Source of the DNA: Mucispirillum schaedleri ASF457
GTDB taxonomy: Bacteria > Chrysiogenota > Deferribacteres > Deferribacterales > Mucispirillaceae
DNA: 64,000 nucleotides
Direction of reading: 5' to 3'
NCBI RefSeq assembly: GCF_000487995.2
Contig: NZ_CP097562.1
Location: 2,229,001-2,293,000 of the forward strand
Every line of letters begins with the position of its first letter. Position 1 is the stretch's first letter. A program made the position numbers and the translations under genes. The notes beneath the pieces are model-generated. The model saw nothing but the letters and a program-made list of their open reading frames with translations, searched no databases and was not told where the DNA came from. Below, in pieces: positions 46,874-54,609 of this stretch.

Positions 46874-48409
46874 ATGAAACGGCTGATGTTAAATACATTA
46901 TGTATGTTAGCTTTTGTGTTCCCAGCATATTCCTATGTTGGCGATTCTTATGTAACCCCAGACAGCTGGAGCAGACATGTGAATGCCAATGGTATCAAAG
47001 CAAGCCTTAATGGTCTCAGCTTTGGAGATACAGGCATATTAAAAATAGGGTTAACAACAAGAGCTGCATTTAAATTTGGAGAAGATGAAGACTGGTCAAT
47101 TTATCAGTATGCCCGTCTGAGATTAAGTGAAACGAAACTAGGTCAAGGCACAGTGAATGTAAACTTAAATATTCGTGGAGCTTATGACAGTCTTCCAGAT
47201 ATTGGTGGCAGCACAATGGACGGCCAGTCATCAATCTATTCAGGAAGTTCATATAACCAGTTTTATGACGGCTTATATACTTCCCGCAAATATGATGAAT
47301 ATACCCGCTTAAATGGTAAATATGATGGTAATTTTAGAATATATCAGGCTAATGTAGAGTTTAAAGGAGTAGTGCCGTATACAGATATAACAGCAGGCAG
47401 AATATATTTAAACAATCTAGATATGTATAAAATAGACGGCGGCAGTTTCCATTTTGATACCTGTGACTATTTTAAGCTTGATATATACGGCGGTCTGCCT
47501 GTCAGCTATTACAGCAATTTAAAAACATCTTTAATAGGAGCAGCGATAGAAGTTCCAGTAACGATAAGCGGCACAAAAATCAGAGCCGAGTATAACTACT
47601 TTATACATGAAGATGGCGGAGACTTTAACACCCATACTGCCAGAGGCAGAATAGACCAGAGCTTATCCTTTCCCGATATAATATCATCCAATATCTATCT
47701 GGAAGGCGCCATAATAGGTAAAGCTATGCTTTATGAAGCAGGTCTGGATGCGAATATAGATATAAGCCGCACAGGCATATCAGCCTACATAGCAGGTCAG
47801 TATGATAAGAATAAAGGCGATATAAACCCGTATATATCCATGTATGAAAATATGTTAGGCGGCAGCAGTGAATATGTAATGGGCGGAGTAATGGTTACAC
47901 AGGGAATAACTGACTATTTAATATTAGGAATAGGCTGGGAAACACGATTTAATTTCAGTGAAAGCTATGGCGACAGAGACTACCAGAGAGTATTCGGCAA
48001 TATAGACCTTGTGGGTTTACTCCATAAAAACAATTATTTAAGTTTAATAGTAGACTGGTATGATGTAGCAGCATATAAGAGACAGGACAGCAATTCTAAA
48101 GTAATGGGAGGTTTTCGTATAACTCAGGTATTTACAGAGAGACTAGAAGCATGGGCAGGAGTAAATGTTCAGAACTATCAGTATAGAAACAGCCCAATAA
48201 AATCCTACCCGCAGTATGGAGAAGATATGGTTAGTTTACAAGACAGAAATGAAAATACCACAATGGCATATATTGGAGCGATGTATCGCCCAATAGACTG
48301 GTGTGTGTTACAGGTTGATTATAGTTATGAATATGCAGACCTTTTTAAAAGTGCTGACTTACAGCCAGATATTCATACATTAAGTATCTGGGCAAACTTT
48401 ATCTGGTAG
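46874..48409 (+). CDS. Outer-membrane beta-barrel protein of the reductase operon
   Basis: ATG 46874 (GGAG at 9 bp) is preferred over 46868. The 511-aa protein has a signal peptide ending AYS. Alternating hydrophobic/aromatic strands then run throughout, ending in a C-terminal tryptophan (LSIWANFIW) as BAM-assembled barrels do. About 20 strands can be counted loosely. It is directly followed by a multiheme cytochrome gene. By analogy with DmsF/MtrB in Shewanella extracellular DMSO respiration it could be the sheath of an electron conduit. It could also be an unrelated porin. No sequence signature of MtrB is recognisable by eye. Confidence 0.7.
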   Translation: MKRLMLNTLCMLAFVFPAYSYVGDSYVTPDSWSRHVNANGIKASLNGLSFGDTGILKIGLTTRAAFKFGEDEDWSIYQYARLRLSETKLGQGTVNVNLNIRGAYDSLPDIGGSTMDGQSSIYSGSSYNQFYDGLYTSRKYDEYTRLNGKYDGNFRIYQANVEFKGVVPYTDITAGRIYLNNLDMYKIDGGSFHFDTCDYFKLDIYGGLPVSYYSNLKTSLIGAAIEVPVTISGTKIRAEYNYFIHEDGGDFNTHTARGRIDQSLSFPDIISSNIYLEGAIIGKAMLYEAGLDANIDISRTGISAYIAGQYDKNKGDINPYISMYENMLGGSSEYVMGGVMVTQGITDYLILGIGWETRFNFSESYGDRDYQRVFGNIDLVGLLHKNNYLSLIVDWYDVAAYKRQDSNSKVMGGFRITQVFTERLEAWAGVNVQNYQYRNSPIKSYPQYGEDMVSLQDRNENTTMAYIGAMYRPIDWCVLQVDYSYEYADLFKSADLQPDIHTLSIWANFIW

Positions 48410-48418
48410 GTGCATAAT

Positions 48419-48910
48419 ATGAAAAAGAATTTATTACTAATCATCTTATTATTTCTTCTTACAGCAGGTGTAACATCAGCAGTAGATTCCACTAAGCCGT
48501 CTACCCATAACAGCAGCTGGGAGCAGAAGCATGGTCAGGCAGCCAAAACTAATATGAGCGAATGCATAATGTGCCATGAAGAACGAGTAGAATGTATATC
48601 CTGTCATGAAGATACTGCTCCAAGAAACCATACAGTAACCTTTGTGAATAAAACACACGGGTTAGAATCCAGATGGAACAGAACAACATGTCAGACATGT
48701 CATAAAGAAGATTTCTGTGACAGCTGTCATGAGACATCCTATCCAATGAGCCATGCCCGAGCAGGATTTGTATCAGGAGCAGGCTCCCACTGTGGCACAA
48801 GCTGTGTAGTTCCCGTAGGCAGCTGGAATAACACCCCATCTAAAAACTGTCTTGTATGTCACAAAACAAGACCTGTAACAAAATCAGGTGCTCTGCATAC
48901 TGTGAAGTAA
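48419..48910 (+). CDS. Periplasmic pentaheme c-type cytochrome
   Basis: ATG 48419 with TAGG 8 bp upstream gives 163 aa. A signal peptide (cleavage near TSA) is followed by five CXXCH haem sites: CIMCH, CISCH, CQTCH, CDSCH and CLVCH. A further CGTSC pair lacks the histidine. Several distal histidines (HGQ, NHT, HGL, SHAR, LHT) could be sixth ligands. It would carry electrons between a quinol dehydrogenase and the reductase, taking the place of a DmsC-type anchor. Whether five haems suffice to cross the outer membrane with the barrel is open. Confidence 0.92.
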   Translation: MKKNLLLIILLFLLTAGVTSAVDSTKPSTHNSSWEQKHGQAAKTNMSECIMCHEERVECISCHEDTAPRNHTVTFVNKTHGLESRWNRTTCQTCHKEDFCDSCHETSYPMSHARAGFVSGAGSHCGTSCVVPVGSWNNTPSKNCLVCHKTRPVTKSGALHTVK

Positions 48911-48916
48911 TAATAG

Positions 48917-48935
48917 TATCTATTTCAAATAGATA
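48917..48935. other. Perfect palindrome after the cytochrome gene
   Basis: TATCTATTT-C-AAATAGATA is an exact 19-bp inverted repeat 6 bp after the cytochrome stop. It is an AT-rich hairpin or a binding site. Confidence 0.35.
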
Positions 48936-48953
48936 ACTAAATATAATAAACAA

Positions 48954-48976
48954 ACCGCCTTAATATTTAAGGCGGT
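48954..48976 (+). terminator. Hairpin ending the molybdoreductase operon
   Basis: ACCGCCTTAA and TTAAGGCGGT form a perfect 10-bp stem with a 3-nt loop. The following U tract is poor but the A-rich 5' side would serve on the other strand. Nothing else is identified up to the small gene at 49268. Confidence 0.65.
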
Positions 48977-49267
48977 ATATTCAAAGTATACAATTTTGCA
49001 TATATTGTGTCAAATGCATTAATTAATTCTTTTTTATATTTTGAATTAGTTTTAAAAAATTAGATAAGCAGAATTAATTAAAAATGTAGTTTTACCTACA
49101 CTTTCCAAGATGCAGGCGGGTTTCTGCTTATTTCTGCTTTATTACTGCTGCTGCAAATATTACACAAAATATTATAAAGCAGTTAGTGCAGATAAAATAT
49201 TTCTTGCAATTACTATTCCTGCAATGTATATACATTTATATAAAAAAATTTAAAAAGGATACAAATT

Positions 49268-49465
49268 ATGAGACTTTTATTAGCTATATTCTTGCCATTT
49301 TTAGTGTTTTTTACAATAGGCAGACCATTTGCAGGGATTATTTGTTTAATTTTGCAAATTACATTAATAGGCTGGCTTCCAGCTGCTCTTTGGGCTGTTT
49401 ATGCTTTAAGTCAATATAAGACTGATAAAAAGATTAAACAGGCAATGCAGTCTCAATCAAATTAA
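49268..49465 (+). CDS. YqaE/Pmp3-family small membrane protein
   Basis: This 65-aa protein has two membrane helices and the family core FFTIGRPFAGIICLILQITL with GWLPAALWAVYAL. AAAAGGA precedes the ATG. Pmp3/YqaE proteins are linked to membrane-potential or osmotic stress in other organisms. The role here is unknown. Single gene with its own terminator. Confidence 0.85.
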   Translation: MRLLLAIFLPFLVFFTIGRPFAGIICLILQITLIGWLPAALWAVYALSQYKTDKKIKQAMQSQSN

Positions 49466-49480
49466 ATAAGTTTAAAAATC

Positions 49481-49510
49481 AAAAAGAGAGTTAAGAAGCT
49501 CTCTTTTTTT
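49481..49510 (+). terminator. Rho-independent terminator after YqaE-like gene
   Basis: AAAAAGAGAG and CTCTCTTTTT pair over 10 bp, with an 8-nt loop and a U tract of seven or more. The following 410 bp up to hcp is AT-rich, with only the hcp promoter recognisable. Confidence 0.9.
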
Positions 49511-49865
49511 AAAAAATCAGCAGTCAAAAATGCTGCACTGCTTAAAACTATGTAACTCTATCTAAAATATTCACATTTATTATATATTAATTTATTTGAT
49601 AAGTCAGGAATTTATTTCCTGCATCACCCCCTATTTTTTGAGTAAAACTTTAAAATTATATAAATATAGCTGTTAAACAAAAAAATAAGTTTAAAGTAGA
49701 AATATTTTATAAAAAATTATAGTAAATAAACAAAAACCGCTTTTATATTTTTAGTATAAAAATGACTATTTATGCCATAAATGAGCTTTTTTCCTATATA
49801 TATAAAATAGTTACAGTATTTTAAAATAAAAAAATTTTTTTGGGGGAATAATGTAATAAATTCTA

Positions 49866-49896
49866 TTGACTATATAATTTACTAGTGTTAACATAT
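49866..49896 (+). promoter_or_regulatory. Sigma-70-type promoter of hcp
   Basis: TTGACT (49866) and TATAAT (49891) are 19 bp apart, slightly long. An ideal AAGGAGG ribosome site follows at 49909. Strong expression fits the high amounts of Hcp made by T6SS. Confidence 0.5.
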
Positions 49897-49923
49897 TAGA
49901 TATAATAAAAAGGAGGTATATAT

Positions 49924-50433
49924 ATGAGCAGTCCCGTATATATAAAAATTGAAGGAGCTACACAAGGTTTAATTACAAGTGGAGCGTCAACAGAAGACAG
50001 TATAGGCAATCGTTATCAAGCAGGTCATGAAGATGAAATATTGGCACAGGAAGTAACCCATGTAGTAACAGTTCCAACAGACCCACAAAGTGGTCAGCCA
50101 AGTGGCCAAAGAGTTCATAAGCCATTTGTGTTTACCTGCTCATTAAATAAATCAGTTCCTCTTTTATATAATGCCTTAACAAAAGGCGAAAAACTTAATA
50201 GTGTAGAAGTTCACTGGTATAGAACAGCAACAGGTGGCGGTCAGGAACACTTTTTTTCAACAATTTTTGAAGATGCAGTAATAACAGACATATCATTAGT
50301 AATGCCTAATGCACAAGACCCATCTAACAGTGATAAGACAGAACAGTTTCAAGTAAGTCTTAACTATCGTAAAATTGTCTGGGAGCATGTAGCCAGTGGA
50401 ACAAGCGGCAGTGATGACTGGAGAAATGCTTAA
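49924..50433 (+). CDS. hcp: Type VI secretion tube protein Hcp
   Basis: This 169-aa protein has the Hcp fold motifs PVYIKIEGATQGLITSGAST, HKPFVFTCSLNKSVPLLYNA, LNSVEVHWYR and the FEDAVITDISL strand pair. Hcp hexamers stack into the inner tube that carries effectors. AAGGAGG precedes the ATG. It heads the island hcp-PAAR-like-vgrG-effector. Sheath and baseplate genes are not in the window, so this is an auxiliary or satellite cluster. Confidence 0.95.
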   Translation: MSSPVYIKIEGATQGLITSGASTEDSIGNRYQAGHEDEILAQEVTHVVTVPTDPQSGQPSGQRVHKPFVFTCSLNKSVPLLYNALTKGEKLNSVEVHWYRTATGGGQEHFFSTIFEDAVITDISLVMPNAQDPSNSDKTEQFQVSLNYRKIVWEHVASGTSGSDDWRNA

Positions 50434-50470
50434 TACATCTGTATAGTAACATAATTATATATTATAATAA

Positions 50471-50500
50471 GGGTTGAAGTATAATAATTTACTTTAACCC
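50471..50500 (+). promoter_or_regulatory. Stem-loop between hcp and the PAAR-like gene
   Basis: GGGTTGAAGTA and TACTTTAACCC pair over about 11 bp with one G-U pair and no T run. It probably protects hcp mRNA or partly attenuates, so that tube subunit exceeds tip proteins. Confidence 0.55.
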
Positions 50501-50518
50501 AATATGCAGGTGTGTATT

Positions 50519-50860
50519 ATGAAACCATTATTAGAAAATGATAAGCTGGTATGTGCTCATCAAGGAATAGTGCAGTTAAAATCAGATAAAGGTAAAGATT
50601 TATTAGTAGATGATAATGGAGTAATAACAGAAAGCGACCTGATGAATTCTCCAATAAGTGGTTGCAGCCACAACATATTAGGTGTCCCCAAGCCCTGCAC
50701 AAAAATAGTTCAAATTCCACCCAATGCATTAAGTGAAACATTAGAAGTTAATGGCGAGAGAGTAGTTTTAGAAGATATGGTAAGTATGATAATGACAGAT
50801 AATGGAGTTCCACTTCAATTACAAGGCAGTCAGGAGAAATCATTAGAGTTAGATAAGTAG
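50519..50860 (+). CDS. PAAR-like (DUF4280-type) T6SS tip protein
   Basis: ATG 50519 is preferred over 50504 because AGGTG lies 7-8 bp upstream, giving 113 aa. The pattern resembles PAAR-like spike-tip proteins: LVCAHQGIVQLKS, a paired GCSHNILGVPKPCTKIVQIP with conserved Cys/Pro, then NGERVVLEDM. It would sharpen the VgrG spike and help load the effector. It sits between hcp and vgrG. Identification is by pattern and context, and the family call is moderately certain. Confidence 0.65.
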   Translation: MKPLLENDKLVCAHQGIVQLKSDKGKDLLVDDNGVITESDLMNSPISGCSHNILGVPKPCTKIVQIPPNALSETLEVNGERVVLEDMVSMIMTDNGVPLQLQGSQEKSLELDK

Positions 50861-50900
50861 TAGTATATATAATATAGTTTTTTATAGGGGGTGATTACTT

Positions 50901-53321
50901 ATGTCATCATCTAATCAAGTATCAGAGTTAATCTTTACAGGCAGGGAAATAGATAACTATAAATTCCGAGTAGTAGAAGCCAGGATATTAGAGCGTTTAG
51001 ATTATCCCTTTGAAATAGAGTGTATATGCTATTATGAAAGCATAAACAACGAGCCTGATGAAAAAACTGGTGTAAGTAATCTAATAGATAGAAATATTCG
51101 TCTTTATTTGAACGACCCATCCTATACTAATAATAAAAATCGTCCATTACAAAGTAAACTTTTTATAGGAGTAGTAAGTGAGATAATTTATTTAGGCAAT
51201 AAGGAACTTCCGTCCAATTATTCTACAAATAATAAATATTATTACCGTTTTAAATTAAATTCCCAGTTAATAAGATTAAGCTATAATAGAGCATACAGAA
51301 TATATAACAATAAAAGTGTGTTAGAAGTATTAAATCATTTATTTGAAAGGTCAAGAGGAGCAATAAGCGTTCAGATAGATTTTTCGCGAGTTCAGAATTA
51401 TTTTCCAGTAGAAGAGTATATAACCCAGTATAATGAAAGTGATTTAGATTTTTTATTACGACTATGCAGCAGATATGGTATATATATATCTGAAAGTGAT
51501 AAAGGCATTAATTTTTATGATTCAGTATATAAGGCAGATTTCAGCACAAGTAATAATGAATATGTTAATGAAGAAGTAAGTAAACATGTAATGTATCCTT
51601 ATAACCCATCCAGTGATAATTATTTATCAAGCCACTGTATATCAAGCATAGAGTATGGAATAAGAGGAAGAAACTTATGGAGTATCTTCAGCACATCAGA
51701 ATCCAGTAACCCATCAAGACATCAAGCAGGTATCAGTGAAAATTACTGGGATACAAGGGAGATAGATAACCGAGATAAAGTAACAACTTATGCATCAAAT
51801 ATAAATAATTATCACCCAAGTTTTACTAATATAAATTATCAAAATGGTTTACAGTTTCAAGCCACATTAAATGTATTAAGTAATCATATAGAATCATTGA
51901 ATATAAAAGCCAGAAGCAATATATTAGAGTTAAATACCAATGATGTAATAACGATAACTAATATAGAGGGCAGAGAATCAAGTTATAAGATAATCGTTAT
52001 AGTTCATTATTATCATGATAAAAGTGAGCAGGGTGGCAGAATATTAGAGCATGAGCCGTCTTTATATTCGATGTATAGCAATGAATTATCATTAATCCCC
52101 AATACAATGCCTTATGCAATGAAAGTAATAGAGAAACCACGAGCCTTAGGTATTACGACAGGAGTAGTAACAGGCAATAGTGAAGATATAAACAGTGAAA
52201 GAAACAGTATAGTAGTAGATGATTATGGCAGAGTAAGAGTTCAGTTTGCCAGTAATGTTGTTCAGGGCAGATATGATGAGGAAGTATTCAGCGGCAAATA
52301 TTTATTTACACACAGCTGTTATTTAAGATATACCAGCCCTGCTGCCAGCAGCCATTCAGGATTTATAGCAGTTCCTCGTGTAGGAGATGAGGTAGTAGTA
52401 AGTTTTATAGACGGCGACCCTGACAGGCCAATAATCACAGGCAGTTTATATAATCATGAAACTCCATCACTTATTCAAAATGAGATACTGTTGAATAAAC
52501 ATAAGACATCTTTATCCTCAAAAACGGTGGGATTAAATGAGAGAGGCAGAAATGAGCTGACAATGAGTAATCTTCCTAATAGTGAAGAAATCTATTTGAA
52601 AGCAGAAAGGGATTATAAAGAGTTAGTGCAGAATGACTATGAGCAGAGTATCTTAAATAACAAGACAAGCAAAGTAAGCGGCATTCATAATGAAAGTATA
52701 TTACAGTCACATATCCAGAATATAGCAGGTTTAAAAGATGTAAATGTAGGCGGCGAATATTTAACAGTAGTAGCATTAAGCAAGGATACAGCAGTAGGGT
52801 TATCTAATACCTTAAATGTGGGTGCAGAAAATACACTTCGTGTAGCAGGAGACAGCAAAGAAAGTGTAGGCAGGGATAAAAATGTAAATGTGGCTGGAGA
52901 TTATACAGTAAGTGTGGACGGAGAATATGAACACACAATTAGAGGTAATTTAGAAAATAGTGTATTAGGTAGTATAGATATAACAAGTGATGCAGGTATA
53001 AATATATCCAGCGACAGCCATTATAATATGACAGTAGGCACGGATATTGATATTTATGCAGAACGAAATACTACTATGCAGAGCAAAAGGCATTTATCAT
53101 TACATTCTAATTCTTCTGATATGCAGTTTAATAATTTAGATATAATTACTGGTGATATGTTATCATTATATTCTAAAGGTAAATTTCAAATTAAAGTCAG
53201 TGATGATATTTCTATATTTTCTGATGGAAGTAACATAATTTTTCAAATAAAAGATATGGAAGTTATTTTTAATGAAAATGGAGTAGATATTAATAATGGT
53301 TCATTATCAATAAAAAAATAA
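50901..53321 (+). CDS. vgrG: Type VI secretion spike protein VgrG
   Basis: This 806-aa protein has a gp27-like N-terminal half (EARILERLDYPFEIEC, ITQYNESDLDFLLRLCSRYG). The gp5 OB-fold follows (DDYGRVRVQFASN, PRVGDEVVVSFIDGDPDRPI, TGSLYN). From about residue 600 a repeat-rich beta-helix runs with VG/AG spaced motifs (NVGGEYL, VAGDYTVSVDGEYEHTI). It forms the trimeric puncturing spike and carries the downstream effector. GGGGG lies 8-10 bp before the ATG. No toxic extension is evident at its C-terminus, so the effectors are separate proteins. Confidence 0.95.
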   Translation: MSSSNQVSELIFTGREIDNYKFRVVEARILERLDYPFEIECICYYESINNEPDEKTGVSNLIDRNIRLYLNDPSYTNNKNRPLQSKLFIGVVSEIIYLGNKELPSNYSTNNKYYYRFKLNSQLIRLSYNRAYRIYNNKSVLEVLNHLFERSRGAISVQIDFSRVQNYFPVEEYITQYNESDLDFLLRLCSRYGIYISESDKGINFYDSVYKADFSTSNNEYVNEEVSKHVMYPYNPSSDNYLSSHCISSIEYGIRGRNLWSIFSTSESSNPSRHQAGISENYWDTREIDNRDKVTTYASNINNYHPSFTNINYQNGLQFQATLNVLSNHIESLNIKARSNILELNTNDVITITNIEGRESSYKIIVIVHYYHDKSEQGGRILEHEPSLYSMYSNELSLIPNTMPYAMKVIEKPRALGITTGVVTGNSEDINSERNSIVVDDYGRVRVQFASNVVQGRYDEEVFSGKYLFTHSCYLRYTSPAASSHSGFIAVPRVGDEVVVSFIDGDPDRPIITGSLYNHETPSLIQNEILLNKHKTSLSSKTVGLNERGRNELTMSNLPNSEEIYLKAERDYKELVQNDYEQSILNNKTSKVSGIHNESILQSHIQNIAGLKDVNVGGEYLTVVALSKDTAVGLSNTLNVGAENTLRVAGDSKESVGRDKNVNVAGDYTVSVDGEYEHTIRGNLENSVLGSIDITSDAGINISSDSHYNMTVGTDIDIYAERNTTMQSKRHLSLHSNSSDMQFNNLDIITGDMLSLYSKGKFQIKVSDDISIFSDGSNIIFQIKDMEVIFNENGVDINNGSLSIKK

Positions 53322-53334
53322 GTTGGAGTTATCT

Positions 53335-54600
53335 ATGAATAATAATACTATTAATTTTTCTGATTATGATACAGTACTTGATATATATACAGTAATAGCC
53401 GAAAAATATATTTTATTTACAGATAAAGATTTAATTGATTTATCAATGAAAGATAATAAACAATACTCTGCATTTGGCATAACTATACCCAATAAGATTA
53501 TTAAAGAGTCAATCAATTATTTAAATGCAGATAAAAGTATATTTTCAAATATTGTTAGAAAATATCCATATATTCAATTAATATTACTTTATTGGATGTA
53601 TAATAAAATGTATGAAGTAGACAAAAAAAAAGGTGGAATAATTGATGGGGAGATATATGATTTTCAATATGAAACAATCAAATATACATATTTTGTATAC
53701 CCATTTGAAATATATGACAATATTGCAAAGCGTTTAGATTATGGTAAATATTATGATTTGGAGTTAGTTAGTAAATATATTCAACAATTTGAGAGAAAAA
53801 CAATAAAAGTTCGTGATTTCTCTAATAAATATAACATAATTTCTTACAGTGCTGATGATATAAATGCAGTATTATTATATGATAAGTTAGAGTATTTCAG
53901 TATATATGATTTAGTCTATGATAGTCTGTATGCAATTATATTAAGCAGTTTTTTTGGAGCAGCTGTTAATGGCAGTCAAAAGTTATTATTACCAATAAAC
54001 CAGTCAGATTTTAAATATGAAGAGTATAGTTATAAGGCACTTTATAAAACATTAAGAAGTATTTATCCTAAAGCGAAGGATACAATTATTAAGTTAGTAT
54101 GTAAATATCCTATCCTTGATAAAGAAAATAGTTTGATTGTAAAAAGTAAACCCAGTGAATTTTTTAATGAATCCACATTTACAGGAAGTGAGTTTGACAA
54201 TAAAATTTTTAATATGGGCATAGGTTATGATGAAGCCTATGAAATATCAGCTAGAAGTGTAGAATATGCACAGGCAAATAGTTGGGGAGATGTAGAATTA
54301 TATGAAAATTATTTGATTGAATGTGCACAAAGCTTATGTCCACCTTATAAAAAAGATGGTTATTTTTCATATAAAGAATATGAAGAAGCTACAGGCTCTT
54401 TTTTTTATGCAAGTCATAATTTTGCATCATATTCTCCATCATTTTATTTATATAGATATTTACGAGGTTATATTTGGCGAGGTCAAAGCTATAGTTATAA
54501 TGAATATCGTTTAATTAATAGAATATATGCATATTTATATAGAAAATATTCAGGTTTACAATTAATGACCCTATTGTTCATAAATGCTTATTGCAGATAA
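53335..54600 (+). CDS. Unknown T6SS-linked protein (candidate effector adaptor)
   Basis: ATG 53335 has GGAG about 7 bp upstream, giving 421-422 aa. The protein is tyrosine- and isoleucine-rich, has no signal peptide and shows no family I recognise. It is fixed between vgrG and the large effector. Part of it (N-terminal 170 residues) is duplicated in the array at 58581-59061. T6SS adaptor or chaperone genes of the Tap/DUF4123, DUF1795 or DUF2169 types occupy the same slot in other species, so an effector-loading role is inferred from position only. Confidence 0.6.
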   Translation: MNNNTINFSDYDTVLDIYTVIAEKYILFTDKDLIDLSMKDNKQYSAFGITIPNKIIKESINYLNADKSIFSNIVRKYPYIQLILLYWMYNKMYEVDKKKGGIIDGEIYDFQYETIKYTYFVYPFEIYDNIAKRLDYGKYYDLELVSKYIQQFERKTIKVRDFSNKYNIISYSADDINAVLLYDKLEYFSIYDLVYDSLYAIILSSFFGAAVNGSQKLLLPINQSDFKYEEYSYKALYKTLRSIYPKAKDTIIKLVCKYPILDKENSLIVKSKPSEFFNESTFTGSEFDNKIFNMGIGYDEAYEISARSVEYAQANSWGDVELYENYLIECAQSLCPPYKKDGYFSYKEYEEATGSFFYASHNFASYSPSFYLYRYLRGYIWRGQSYSYNEYRLINRIYAYLYRKYSGLQLMTLLFINAYCR

Positions 54601-54609
54601 GGTGTAAAT

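Noticed and set aside
49843-49847. G5 run before hcp as another contingency tract
   Set aside because: Five G in non-coding DNA is too short to argue for slippage.
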